Below are positions 43,831 to 54,772 of a stretch of DNA of 64,000 bases, piece by piece. This DNA comes from Zeus faber. Lineage: Eukaryota; Chordata; Actinopteri; Zeiformes; Zeidae. A program made the translations under genes and the position numbers. Each line of letters opens with the position of its first letter. Positions within the stretch are counted from its first letter, which is position 1. The notes beneath the pieces are model-generated. The model was not told the DNA's origin, ran no database searches, and worked only from the letters and a program-made list of their open reading frames with translations. The stretch is taken from the NCBI GenBank assembly GCA_960531495.1, contig OY482855.1, positions 7,736,026-7,800,025 of the forward strand, read 5' to 3'.

Positions 43831-45776
43831 GTTGTCAGGCAGCGGAGCATGGCCTCCACCTCCTGGTTCGCCCACTCCGTCTGGCCGTTGGTCTGGGGGT
43901 GGAAACCGGAGGAGAGACTGACCTGTGCCCCCAGGGCCGAGCAGAAGGCGCGCCAGACCTTGGAGGTGAACTGGGGTCCTCTGTCTGACACCACGTCTGC
44001 CGGAATGCCATGGCGGCGGAACACCTCGGCCACCAGCAGGTCTGCGGTCTCCCTCGCCGATGGTAGCTTGGGCAGGGCGAGGAAGTGGGCCGCCTTAGAA
44101 AAGCGGTCCACCACTGTGAGGATGGTAGTGTTGCCCCGGGATAGTGGAAGACCAGTGACGAAGTCCAGGGCAATGTGGGACCAAGGACGAGTCGGGATGG
44201 GTAATGGGCGGAGGAGGCCGGAGCGGGGTCGGGTGGAGGTCTTGGACCGGGCGCAGGTGGGGCAGGCCCAGACGAAGGACCGGGTGTCAGGGAGCAGGGT
44301 CGGCCACGAGAAGTGCTGGCGGACGACGGCCAGGGTGCGGGTGATCCCAGGGTGGCAGCTGAGGCGGGAGGCATGGGCCCACTGCAGAACCTGGGAGCGT
44401 GCAGAGTCAGGGACGAACAGGCGGTTAGGGGGTCCGGTACCTGGGTCGGGCTGGTGCTCCTGCGCTTGGGTGACGAGGGACTCGATCTCCCAGGTGTGTG
44501 TGGCGGCAAGGCACAGGGGTGGAAGGATGGGTTCAGGATTCCCTGTCTTCTCCTCTGGCGCGAACACACGGGACAGGGCGTCGGGTTTGGTGTTCTTGGT
44601 TCCTGGGCGGTAGGATAGGGAGAAGTTAAACCGGCCAAAAAACAACGCCCACCTGGCCTGCCGGGAGTTGAGCCGCTTCGCCGTCCGGATATAGGCCAAG
44701 TTCTTATGATCGGTCCAGACGACGAAGGGGTGGATTGCTCCCTCAAGCCAGTGATGCCATTCCTCCAGGGCTAGTTTGACAGCCAGTAGTTCCCGGTTAC
44801 CCACGTCATAGTTGTGCTCGGGTGGTGTGAGCCTGCGGGACAGAAAGGCACAGGGGTGGAGCTTACCATCGGTTGGGGAGCGCTGAGAAAGTACTGCTCC
44901 TACCCCCGTGTCTGAAGCGTCCACCTCTAGCACGAACTGGAGGTTGGCGTCGGGCTGGGCCAGGACTGGGGCCAAAGAAAAGCGGGTCCTGAGGTCGAGG
45001 AACGCGGCCTCGGCCGCGGGGGTCCATTTGAAGGCCACTGCGGTGGAGGTAAGGGCTGAGAGGGGAGCAGCGATGCGACTGAAGTTAAGGATGAAGCGCC
45101 GGTAGAAGTTTGCAAACCCGAGGAACCGTTGGAGCTGCTTCCTATTGGCTGGGGTTGGCCACTCCACCACGGCGGCCACCTTCTTGGGGTCCAACTCCAG
45201 CCTCCCTCGGCCAATGATGAACCCTAGGAAGGAAATGGATGGAACATGGAAGACACACTTCTCGGCCTTAACAAACAGACGGTTCTCCAGGAGGCGCTGC
45301 AGCACCAGGCGTACATGCTTTACGTGGTCGGAGAGGGATTTGGAGAAAATCAAGATGTCGTGGAGGTAAACAAAGACAAATGAGTTGAGCATGTCCCGGA
45401 GGACATCGTTTATTAGGGCCTGGGAGACCGCTGGGGCATTTGACAGCCCAAAGGGCATAACAAGGTACTCAAAGTGTCCGAGCGGGGTGTTGAATGCGAT
45501 CTTCCACTCGTCACCTTTGCGGATGCGGACCAGGTGGTAAGCGTTGCGGAGGTCCAGCTTGGAAAAGTGGGTGGCCCCCTGGATGGGGACGAAGACTGAA
45601 TCCATCAGGGGCAAGGGGTACTTGTCTTTGATCGTGATGTCGTTCAGTCCCCTGAAATCAATGCAAGGACGGAGGGTCTTGTCCTTCTTTGCAACAAAGA
45701 AGAACCCTGCGCCGAGCGGAGAAGACGAGGGGCGAATAATCCCGGCAGCGAGAGAGTCGTGGATGTAAGTCTCCAT
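43689..45776 (-). pseudogene. Gypsy pol: RT, RNase H, integrase
   Basis: One open stretch of 695 residues; the Met at 45776 is internal to pol. RT spans residues 1-200: [20 protein letters not shown], then the active-site box at 137-140, which reads YLHD instead of the usual Y-x-DD (codon CAC at 45362-45360). So the first Asp of the pair is His. RNase H follows near residues 270-390 ([36 protein letters not shown]). Integrase has the HHCC region ([17 protein letters not shown]) and acidic residues in [16 protein letters not shown] and GQTEWANQ. A frameshift near 43830 ends the open frame. Confidence 0.9.
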
Positions 45777-46340
45777 GGCCTCCTGTTCGGCCGGGAGACG
45801 TTACACAGGCGACTGCAGGGAAGGGGGGCGCCTGGCAGGAGGTTGATTGCGCAGTCGTAGGGGCGATGAGGTGGTAAGGATAGCGCCTCCTGCTTGCTGA
45901 AGACCGGGGCCAGGTCCAGATATTGCGATGGAACCAAGGGCAGGTCAGGGCTCTTGGGGACCCCCGGCGGCGCGCCCGGCGGCGGGGTTGGGGCCGAGCG
46001 GAGGCAGTGGGCATGACAGTGTGTGCTCCAGGAGCTCACGCTGCCCGAGCGCCAGTCCATCTGAGGGTTGTGGGTCTGGAGCCAGGGGTACCCCAGAACC
46101 ATGGGGTTCAGTGGGGAATCAATAAGGAAGAACCTTAAAGACTCACGGTGGTCGCCGGAGAGTAGCAGCTTGAGGGATGCTGTCTGGTGGGTAATCCGGG
46201 TCAGATGTGACCCGTTCAGCCCCTTGACCTCGAGCGGTGCGGGGAGAGGGACGGGTGTCAGCCCTAGCTGGCGTGCTAGTCCCTGGTCGAGAAAACTCAC
46301 ATCCGCCCCGGAATCTATGAGAGGAAGAGCGTGTTATATC
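45644..46340 (-). pseudogene. Gypsy aspartic protease region
   Basis: The protease active site LIDSGAD lies at 46321-46301, followed by VSFLDQGLARQLGL. The flap and second half continue to about 46060 (NPMVLGYPWLQTHNPQMDW). The frame then enters the linker to RT (CAINLLPGAPLP near 45850). A TAA at 46336-46334 lies just upstream in the same frame, and a frameshift near 45800 separates it from RT. Confidence 0.8.
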
Positions 46341-46446
46341 TCCCCACGAGAGGGTAGCTGGGATAGGAGAGAGGGTTGGCGCTGGAGCGACCGGAACGTA
46401 ACCCTACCGAGGAGTCGCCCTCTCGTGGCCGGACTGGGCAGGTGGC

Positions 46447-47378
46447 TCAGAGGTGTCCCAGCTGGCCGCAATACAGACAGGCGCCGGTCTGTATGCGGCG
46501 TGCTTGCTCCTCGGGGGAGATCCTGGAGCGACCAAGTTGCATTGGCTCGGCATCGGAGAGAGTCGGGGGACTTGTGAGGCGCCCAAGAGTAGCGGGCGCT
46601 GGAGACCGGGGCGTGGCCGCCCAGGCGGGAGGCACGGACTGGAGGCTCGCCCCCTCCCTCTCGCGCTGGCGCTCCCGTAGCCGGTTGTCCAGGCGGATTG
46701 CGGTCTCTACTAGTTGGTCCAGGTCCGTGGGCTCGTCCTGCCGCGCCAACTCGTCCCGCAACTCGTCGTTCAGGGCGCGCTGAAACACGTCCTGCAGGGC
46801 TCCGTCATTCCAGCCGCTTTCGGCGGCTAGAGTCCGGAACTCGACGACGAGGGAAGCGACGCTACGGGAACCCTGGCGGAGGGAGAGGAGTCTTCTAGCG
46901 GCCTCCGTGCTGCAAACTGGGTGGTCGAAGACTCCCCTCATCTCGCGGGTGAACAGATCGTAGGAGAGACTCACGGGCCCCCCTGACTCCAAACCGCGGA
47001 ACCCCTGCTGAGAGCCGCCCCTCTCAGGCAGGAGATGAGGGACGCGATGCGGGCACTATCGGAGGCGTACGACGACAGCCGCTGTTGGAAAACCACCGCG
47101 CACTACACAAGGAAGGCGCGGCAGGTGCCGAAATCGCCGTCGTAAGGCACCGGAGCCGGAACGTGTGGCTCAGGGGGGACGAGAGAGGCGCTGGGAGCCC
47201 TGGTGGGGGAAGGAGGGCGGGTCGAAGGAGCAGGGGGGGCCACGGGGGCCGGAGGACCCTGTAGGCTGCTGACGGCCGCCGAGATGGTCCGGAGGTGTTC
47301 CGCGATGTCATGATGCCCAAGCAACACTCCTTGGTCCCGGAGTGCGCGGTGGAGACCTTCTGTGTTGGCTGGGTCCAT
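46447..47378 (-). pseudogene. Gypsy gag
   Basis: The ATG at 47378, about 20 bases inside the 5' LTR, starts MDPANTEGLHRALRDQGVLL. The capsid-like part is seen at 46992-46600 (LYDLFTREMRGVF-type, VASLVVEFRTLAAESGW, QRALNDELRDELARQD). A zinc knuckle starts ACLYCGQLGHL near 46465. A frameshift lies between 47103 and 46992. No tRNA-type primer site is apparent between LTR and gag; some Tf1/sushi-like chromoviruses self-prime (family knowledge). Confidence 0.8.
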
Positions 47379-47399
47379 GTTTTCCTGGCCAGACCGTAC

Positions 47400-47948
47400 T
47401 GTCACGACCAGAACTGGGAGGGACCCAAACTCACGACACAGGGAGACGGGAGGCAGGCAAGGGATGTTTATTAACCGGGACAGTGGAGCTGGCCGGGGGG
47501 ACCCGGTCGGGTGGGGATGGAGCAGGGCAGGGCCGGGATGATGATGACCAGGAGATGGGGTCCAGGATCCGGGTGGAGAGACAGAGAACCAGGCTGGATG
47601 GAGATGAACGGAGAGCCTCGGTCGACGAGCGGAGACAGGCAGGTAAACCGGGCTGGCTGGAGTTGGAGAGACTGACTGGGTCGACGAGAGGAGACAAGCA
47701 GGTAAGGGGAAGGCGAGACAACAAGACATAAACTAGGAACTAGAACTAGGAATAGGCACTTGGAAGGGAGCCAATAGCGATACAACTCGGGGAAAGCTAG
47801 TTGACGGTCTGGCAAGGAATGGCTAGGAAGCTGGGGCTAAATACTGTGCAGGTAATTGATCCCAGGTGTGTGCAATTGGGCTTGAGTAGGGTGCTGCAGA
47901 TGGGGCAAGGGCGGCCTCTAGTGGCGCTGGGAGGCCGTGGGCTTAACA
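47400..47948 (-). repeat. Gypsy 5' LTR
   Basis: 549 bp, plus strand TGTCACGACCAG...GGGCTTAACA. It carries about 19 bp more than the 3' LTR near 47738-47756, where an ACTAGAACTAGGAATAGG stretch looks like a local duplication. Confidence 0.95.
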
Positions 47949-48730
47949 GTAGAAATCCACGGTTCCAGTGCATTTCTTTGCCAAGTCGATGGGTCCCAGG
48001 TGTCTGCTTGATCTTTCATTAAATCATCATGTAACTCTTTCATAGCTTGTTTGGCCAAAGACAAGTTCCCTGATTTTACATCACTGTTCAATGTAAATAC
48101 TAAAGCATGAAATGTGAAATGTGAATATAGAATGCTCAAAACGAAACACATGCAAGGAACAAAATAAATATGTAAAGCACATCACAACAGAAAACAAACC
48201 ACCAGCCAATCTTGAAACACTAACCCAAAACTAAAAGAGAAAACAAACAATACACAAAGGAAATCCCAAACCAACAACAACAGGTACATGGAAATGTATA
48301 CCAAGAATAAAACGGGAGCAATTGCAACAAAACAAATGATCGTTACACAAGGAATAAACGATATGCCTAAAAATAACACGTGATCAGAAAAACCCTAGCC
48401 CTTGACGTCCGGTAAAACCCAGAGGGAAACCCAGGAAGTCCTTCTGATGGAAGGGCGGAGGAAAAAGATGACCATATAAAATGGTGGGGAGTGGCCAGGC
48501 ATAATCAAATGTGGAGCAGAAGTCCAGTGGTGGAGCAGACTGTGGGGCGCCAATGTTGGTGTTAAAAGCCCCTTCTAGAACTGCTTCAAAAATGCACATT
48601 TCTTCGGAAGTAGTAAGGGGAATGGGGGTAATCCATGTAGCCTATATAGGTGCGGTTAATGTGGTTCCATCGCAGTTGCAGGGTGAGCAGCGTATGGCGT
48701 ACACTGACGTTGGCTCCTCAACGAGTAGCT
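47949..48730 (-). pseudogene. ERV-B env remnant upstream of Gypsy insertion
   Basis: On the minus strand the sequence near 48100-47955 reads as an envelope transmembrane ectodomain piece (NLSLAKQAMKELHDDLMKDQ) up to ALEPWIS. It is cut there by the Gypsy element and continues at 42561. Upstream, 48600-48384 has an open frame without known motifs. Frames are broken and the surface part is short. Confidence 0.45.
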
Positions 48731-48809
48731 AGAGGGGAGTAGGAACTTTCTTGCGATGAGATGCTTGTATCCACGTTGGTCGTTCTGCCACCTTAACTGC
48801 TGCTGTGGT
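48731..48809 (-). pseudogene. ERV-B pol C-terminus
   Basis: The minus strand reads VKVAERPTWIQASHRKKVPT then a stop, the end of a retroviral integrase C-terminal domain. The preceding part (FQILLTTTAAV) is at 49070-49019, separated by a retroposed insert. The same motif style occurs in ERV-1 (4700-4750) and ERV-C (63020-62970). Confidence 0.7.
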
Positions 48810-49003
48810 AGCCTCTAGAGAGAAGGGGCTGAAATTTAATTTGGATGAGGGGGGAGCCCAGACGAGGCCAGATTGCGGGTCTGCAGGGGAGGGGAGTGAA
48901 AACTGATGTTGGATGGTGAAGGTGTTAAGGAATTGGAGTATGTAAGAATGTGAAGTGATGAAATGTAAATGTATGCTTTTTACAATAAAAAAAACAAAAA
49001 AAA
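48810..49003 (+). mobile_element. Short polyadenylated retroposed insert
   Basis: A 194-bp insert splits ERV-B pol. The 15-bp target duplication AACTGCTGCTGTGGT lies at 48795-48809 and 49004-49018. The right end is an A-rich tail, and AATAAA occurs at its start. The body matches nothing I recognise. The features are those of LINE-mediated retroposition of an RNA 3' end. Confidence 0.75.
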
Positions 49004-49018
49004 AACTGCTGCTGTGGT

Positions 49019-49079
49019 GGTGAGGAGGATCTGGAACACTCCCATGAATCTGGCCCAGTCACCTGGACTGTTGTCGTGT
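49019..49079 (-). pseudogene. ERV-B pol, part before the retroposed insert
   Basis: The minus strand reads SPGDWARFMGVFQILLTTTA, the PGDW to ILLTT part of an integrase C-terminal domain with some residues deleted between. It continues at 48809-48731. Confidence 0.65.
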
Positions 49080-50049
49080 AGTGGTCCTTCAAGTAGGATA
49101 GGTGTGAGGGTGAGAGACACACATTATGACAACATTGTTTGGTCTCGGTCCGCTAATGTAAAACAGGGTACGTGGAATAATTATGTGACTCCACAAACAG
49201 TCACATTGAATATCCGACTCCAGACTCAATACAAAAATGTGTGTATGCACTAGTACAACAACAATAATATTATCACAATGCCTGATATGAAGGAGATAAT
49301 GTCAAAAGAACACGATGAGGCTACAAAACAATCGACAGTGTGTAAATTAAGCAACGCTTTTTTTTTTTTTTTTTTTCCTAGCACTCATTTTTCGAATGTT
49401 GCCTGAACAAAATCACATCTACACAATCCATTAAAGTAAATCTAAAATGATAAATACTAAACTGCACAATCTGATCACTACTGGTGCCTTTTGTCGACAG
49501 AAGACAGACCTAACCACATTGCTCTCCCAGTCAGCACTTCATGCTGTCACAGTCCTGTCACACCATGTGATTATCCTCGCATTCCTATCATCACTAATGG
49601 TAGGAATGAAACTCAGTTGCACTTACCTTTACTGGGATGCCATAAAGAAAATCATGTCAATTATAACCAAACAATATTTTAACCATGACAAAGCGTCAGC
49701 TTGATAAGTCCATCATAAGGTTCCTGCATTGTTCTAAGCACAATCATTATGTTTACTTAATTCTCTAACTATCCCTCCTTTTTGACAAATGGTATTTACC
49801 ATATGTCAAAAAAGTAAAACAATGAAAAACTAGTGGGAGGGAAACAGCTCAGTACATACAGTATCAAGTGGCTCTGCCACTCCAATAATTCAGTGCAGGA
49901 TGCCTTTGAGTAGAGGAAAAAAACAATATTAGTGAGTCTGTGTCCTCATCTCTGGAGGAGACAATCATTAGACAAGAGCAATATTAGGTACGGCGGCTTT
50001 CTTGGCTGCATTGGCTCCAACATTTCCTATAGAGATGGGGTCAAGTACA
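49080..50049. repeat. Repeat unit B, left part
   Basis: It aligns with 19080-19737 and 21796-21900 of unit A without the LINE found there. It contains a run of 18 or more T near 49360. Non-coding. Confidence 0.75.
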
Positions 50050-50051
50050 TA

Positions 50052-51650
50052 CAGTGGGGCAAAAAAGTATTTAGTCAGCCACCAATTGTGCAAGTTCTCC
50101 CACTTAAAAAGATGAGAGAGGCCTGTTATTTTCATCATAGGTTCACTTCGACTATGAGAGACAAAATGGGGGGAAAGAATCCAGGAAATCACATTGCAGG
50201 ATTTTTAATGAATTGATTGGTAAATTCCTCGGTTAAATAAGTATTTGGTCACCTACAAACAAGCAAGATTTCTGACTTTCACAGACCTGTAACTTTTTCT
50301 TTAAGAGGCTCCTCTGTCCTCCACTCGTTACCTGTATTAATGGCACCTGTTTGAACTCCTTATCAGTATAAAAGACACCTGTCCACAACCTCAAACAGTC
50401 ACACTCCAAACTCCACTATGGCCAAGACCAAAGAGCTGTCAAAGGACACCAGAAACAAAATTGTAGACCTGCACCAGGCTGGGAAGACTGGATCTGCAAC
50501 AGGAAAGCAGCTTGTTGTGAAGAAATCAACTGTGGGAGCAATTATTAGAAAATGGAAGACATACAAGACCACTGATAATCTTCCTCGATCTGGGGCTCCA
50601 CGCAAGATCTCACCCTGTGGGGTCAAAATGATCACAAGAACGGTGAGCAAACATCCCAGAACCACACGGGGGGACCTAGTGAATGACCTGCAGAGAGCTG
50701 GGACCAAAGTAACAATGGCTACCATCAGTAACACACTACGCCGCCAGGGACTCAAATCCTGCAGTGCCAGACGTGTCCCCCTGCTTAAGCTAGTACATGT
50801 CCAGGCCCGTCTGAAGTTTGCTAGAGAGAATTTGGATGATCCAGAAGAGGATTGGGAGAATGTCATATGGTCAGATGAAACCAAAATAGAACTTTTTGGC
50901 AAAAACTCAACTTGTCGTGTTTGGACGAGAAAGAAAGCTGAGTTGCATCCAAAGAACACCATACCTACTGTGAAGCATGGGGGTGGAAACATCATGCTTT
51001 GGGGCTGTTTTTCTGCAAAGGGACCAGGACGACTCATCCGTGTAAAGAAAATAATGAATGGGGCCATGTATTGTGAGATTTTGAGTGAAAACCTCCTTCC
51101 ATCAGCAAGGGCATTGAAGATGAAACGTGGCTGGGTCTTTCAGCATGACAATGATCCCAAACACGCCGCCCGGGCAACGAACGAGTGGCTTCGTAAGAAG
51201 CATTTCAAGGTCCTGGAGTGGCCTAGCCAGTCTCCAGATCTCAACCCCATAGAAAATCTTTGGAGGGAGTTGAAAGTTGCCCAGCGACAACCCCAAAACA
51301 TCACTGCTCTAGAGGAGATCTGCATGGAGGAATGGGCCAAAATACCAGCAACAGTGTGTGAAAACCTTGTGAAGACTTACAGAAAACGTTTGACCTCTGT
51401 CATTGCAAACAAAGGGTATATAACAAAGTATTGAGATGAACTTTTGTTATTGACCAAATACTTATTTTCCACCATAATTTGCAAATAAATTCTTTAAAAA
51501 TCAGACAATGTGATCTTCTGGATTTTTTTTTCTCATTTTGTCTCTCATAGTCGAAGTGAACCTATGATGAAAATAACAGGCCTCTCTCATTTTTTTAAGT
51601 GGGAGAACTTGCACAATTGGTGGCTGACTAAATACTTTTTTGCCCCACTG
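50052..51650 (+). mobile_element. Tc1-like transposon, family 2, copy 3, apparently intact
   Basis: The left end is CAGTGGGGCAAAAAAGTATT at 50052; the right end is its inverted copy ending CCCCACTG at 51650. TA lies at 50050-50051 and 51651-51652. Length is 1599 bp. Terminal inverted repeats of about 200 bp hold outer (AAGTATTTAGTCAGCC) and inner (AAGTATTTGGTC at about 50239; inverted near 51450) copies of one motif. This IR/DR layout fits Sleeping Beauty-type Tc1 elements. It interrupts repeat unit B. Confidence 0.95.
50418..51434 (+). CDS. Tc1 transposase, unbroken 338 residues
   Basis: A cut-and-paste transposase that would bind the element's own inverted repeats and insert at TA. The N-terminal 110 residues form the paired-like helix-turn-helix DNA-binding region ([25 protein letters not shown]), with a basic SGAPRK linker at 58-63. 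The catalytic triad is complete: D153 in [12 protein letters not shown]244 in [10 protein letters not shown] and E279 in DLNPIENLW, that is DD34E. The length (338) is normal for Tc1 proteins, and the start matches both sister copies. Relative to them two residues (Arg-Val) after WRELKV are missing, in frame. Whether it is active cannot be seen. It is the only unbroken element gene in the window. Confidence 0.9.
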   Translation: MAKTKELSKDTRNKIVDLHQAGKTGSATGKQLVVKKSTVGAIIRKWKTYKTTDNLPRSGAPRKISPCGVKMITRTVSKHPRTTRGDLVNDLQRAGTKVTMATISNTLRRQGLKSCSARRVPLLKLVHVQARLKFARENLDDPEEDWENVIWSDETKIELFGKNSTCRVWTRKKAELHPKNTIPTVKHGGGNIMLWGCFSAKGPGRLIRVKKIMNGAMYCEILSENLLPSARALKMKRGWVFQHDNDPKHAARATNEWLRKKHFKVLEWPSQSPDLNPIENLWRELKVAQRQPQNITALEEICMEEWAKIPATVCENLVKTYRKRLTSVIANKGYITKY

Positions 51651-51652
51651 TA

Positions 51653-53024
51653 TATATAAACACAAAAATAGGAAGATCAAAAAAAAAAGGGGGGGTTATG
51701 ACATCAAAACATTTAACAGATGTTCTGTATCTCTCAGCTACACCACACCTTATCAAAGTTGCCTGTAGATTTCATGCAATCAAAATAAAACAAAAGACAG
51801 TTTAACACAGATAGAAACACAAACAACCGGTTTGAGAAATACAGCGAAAAACTGTTTAATACAAAAAAAAAACAAAAAAAACCACATGACAGACAAACAA
51901 ACCAAACAAAAGCCCTCCTTTTGTTGTACTCATGACATTATTCATCTCCATAAGATTGCAACAACACAGCTAACATAAAACCGTCTCATTCATCAACAGT
52001 TAAAGTAATCCAGCAAGACCCAACATGGAGCTGGTGCAAAAAGCTTGTTCGAAAAGCAACAAAAGGTTTTCCCGTCTAATAGCTGGGCAAGCATTGCCTC
52101 ATTCCACAATCCGAAAACACTAATAACCACAACAGCCAAGAAAGGCCATGCCAGGGTGCGACCCTGAGGAGACAAAATTAAAATAATGTAAATGTCATGA
52201 CTCAAATAATGAACGTTCTTTTGTGCCAGCTGGAGATATAAGGGAAAAAAGAAACTATAAACATCTTGTTCTAAGTATATTTGGAAGGCCTGTGTATCCA
52301 CGACTCAAGCAAATCAATAAACCATCAAAATCCTTATTAGTGGGCTGCCATTGATTAATTCAAAATCGGTCATAATTAATTTACCGGAGGCTCCACATAA
52401 CTTCAACAATGAGTTAAGCAACTAGAGAGAGTAAGGAAAATGTGATTCACATACAAAAACATTTTAATTTTAAGGGTTCAATACTATATTCCTATTTTTG
52501 ATTTAATGTATTTATTGTATAATTCTTACTTATACCCTTAAAGGTACAATTAATGACTGCAAACAATAAGCCTGAGATGTCAGCAGTCATCAATCTAATA
52601 GGAGCCTAACTGGAAATGATCAATAACATTTGATCAACTATTCTTTATCTCACGGTCAAATTAAGTTACTCAACACCTAAAAATTACATATATTATGTGC
52701 TTAGCTTTGAACTGGTAGTCTTACCTTCTGGACAGGGAGGATTCAACTATAAGTCCCCCTCATTCTGTAGTATGATAAGAGAAAAATTGAGATTATTTGG
52801 CATTTCCAAGTTAACACCTTTTTAACACAAATGTTTATGTATAATGACAAAAACATAGCTAGTATTCAAATTGAGACCATCCAAACCCTAGAAAGGCTAT
52901 TATTAACATATTTGCCAATCAATGCAGCAATCACTTCATCTGTAATTTGTGTACTATCAGGATAGACAGATTGATAAAACAATGGCTGAGAAAACACAGA
53001 AGCAGCCTCTATGGTAATCACACA
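51653..53024. repeat. Repeat unit B, right part
   Basis: From about 52300 it aligns with 21960-22830 of unit A. The stretch 51653-52300 holds an A10G7 run near 51680 (purine-tract-like). It also holds a minus-strand frame with a hydrophobic stretch (TLAWPFLAVVVISVFGLW) near 52155-52100 that looks signal-peptide-like but is otherwise unassigned. Confidence 0.6.
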
Positions 53025-53026
53025 TA

Positions 53027-54481
53027 CACTACTCACAAAATGTTAGGGATATTTGGCTTTCGGGTGACATTTACGGAAAATGTAAAGAGTTTACGCAACA
53101 GTGATATTATATAGTGAAAGTAGGGCATTTAAGTAAAAGCATGCAATGGTGATTTCCTCATCTCAAACAATTTATTGAAACAAAAGCCATCAACAGTGGT
53201 GGGTAAACCACAACAAAAAATGTCAATGTCTCAATAACTTGTCATGTGCCCTTGAGCATCAATTACAGCTTGACAACGACGTCTCATGCTGTTCACAAGT
53301 CGACTTATTGTCTGCTGAGGCATGGCACCCCACTCTTCTTGAAGGGCGGCCCTCAGGTCATTGAGGTTCTGGGGTACAGAGTTACGAGCCTTCACACCGC
53401 GACTCAGCTGATCCCATAGGTTTTCTATGGGATTCAGGTCTGGAGAAAGTGCAGGCCACTCCATTTGAGGTACTCCACCTCGATGAGCTGGAGCATTGTC
53501 ATCCATGAAGATGAAATGAGGCCGGTGTTGTTCATGCAGGGGCACAATGACTAGATTAATGATGTTATTCAGGTAGTATGGGCTTGTCACTGTACCATTC
53601 ACAAAGTGTAGGGCAGTTCTGTATTGACACATCTGCCAACCCTGTAACACCACCACCACCAAAGGCTCGTCTGGTGACAACAGTGGCTGATGCATAGCAC
53701 CCTCCTTGACGTCTCCAACATCGTTGGCGGCCATCATTTCTGCTCAACCTGAATAGACTTTCAACAGAGAACAGCACTGAGGCCCACTGGTCCCTTGTCC
53801 ACTGTAAATGCTTCCTGGCCCATGCAAGACGATGATGCCTGTGCCCGGTGGAGTGGTTAGGTACCCTTGCACGTCGTCTGGCGCGCGGACCATGCTAATG
53901 TAAATGGTTTTGAATGGTCTGACGTGACACGTTGGTGCCTCTCACCTCCCTTAAATGTACCTGGAGTTGAGTGGCATTCATCATCCGGTTCCGCAGGGCA
54001 CTGTTCACAATAAAGCGGTCATCAGTGTGGGATGTGGCCAAAGGACGTCCACTTCTATGCCTTTCTGTGACTCTTCCAGTCTCTCTGTTTCTGTTGCAAG
54101 CAGCTGATGACACTCTGTGACACTTTAAGCTCAGTGGCCACTTCACTCTGAGAACCTCCTGTTTGAAGCCTCACAATGGTGAGGTACTGTTGATCAATTG
54201 TTAGGTGTCGTCTTGGTCTTATGATGTCAACATGTGAACAGCATGATGAAGAGGACTGTTTAAATACCAATTCTAATTGAACCAGGAAATGTATTGGTCG
54301 ATTCATGGATCAAACACCTCTTGTGAATTTTGCCGTTCAGCTCCTTGTTAGAGTTGGACATGTGCATTGAAAAGTTTAGAGAAGGTAAAATTAAGTTCAC
54401 CTGTAAAGGTTATAGTGCATTTTAGGTCCATCCTGAAATTTCACCCAAAAGCCGAATATCCCTAACTTTTTGTGAGTAGTG
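53027..54481 (-). mobile_element. Tc1-like transposon, family 1, copy 2
   Basis: The ends are CACTACTCACAAAATGTTAG and its inverted copy ending GAGTAGTG, flanked by TA (53025-53026, 54482-54483). Length is 1455 bp. It lies at the edge of repeat unit B. Confidence 0.9.
53231..54150 (-). pseudogene. Tc1 transposase (family 1, copy 2), broken
   Basis: The C-terminal frame 53737-53231 holds [13 protein letters not shown] and [15 protein letters not shown] and ends GHMTSY. About 11 residues between the second Asp and the Glu are deleted, so the normal DD34E spacing is lost. N-terminal pieces at 54306-53895 and 53777-53565 are in other frames. Inactive. Confidence 0.85.
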
Positions 54482-54580
54482 TATATATATAAATATTATT
54501 TGCAATTTGCTTTGTTATTTTGTCTGAGGTGGAGCTCCCGGTGTGTTAGTTTGTGTAGCAGGGCACCGGCATGTTGGGTC

Positions 54581-54619
54581 TCCACTCACTACTCACTGCC
54601 TCCGTGAGTAGTGAGTGGA
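54581..54619. repeat. Perfect 16-bp hairpin
   Basis: Arms 54581-54596 and 54604-54619 are exact reverse complements around a 7-base loop (TGCCTCC). Built from CACTCACTACTCAC-type sequence. Confidence 0.85.
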
Positions 54620-54631
54620 TCATGCTGTGAT

Positions 54632-54772
54632 CTCGCGAGATCTCACCTGCTCCCCACCGAGATCTTACCTGCTCCTCCACGAGATCTGACCTGCGCCTCT
54701 CCGCAACATCTCACCTGCTCCTTCCGCGAGATCTCACCTGCTCCCCGTGAGATCTCACCTGCTCCTAGCAGG
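54632..54772. repeat. GAGATCTCACCTGCTCC minisatellite
   Basis: Six imperfect units of 21-24 bp share GAGATCT(C/T/G)ACCTGCTCC. They lie just after the hairpin at 54581-54619. No gene is seen in 54484-55200. Confidence 0.8.

Larger units (their letters stand above)
42562..47948 (-). mobile_element. Chromodomain Gypsy retrotransposon, complete
   Basis: The element is 5387 bp with two LTRs and gag, protease, RT, RNase H, integrase and chromodomain in order. It has a perfect 5-bp target duplication, GTAGA at 42557-42561 and 47949-47953. By eye the LTRs differ by about 17 substitutions (about 3%) plus one 19-bp length difference. Several frameshifts, a stop and a changed RT active site make it inactive. 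It disrupts the env of ERV-B. Confidence 0.95.
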
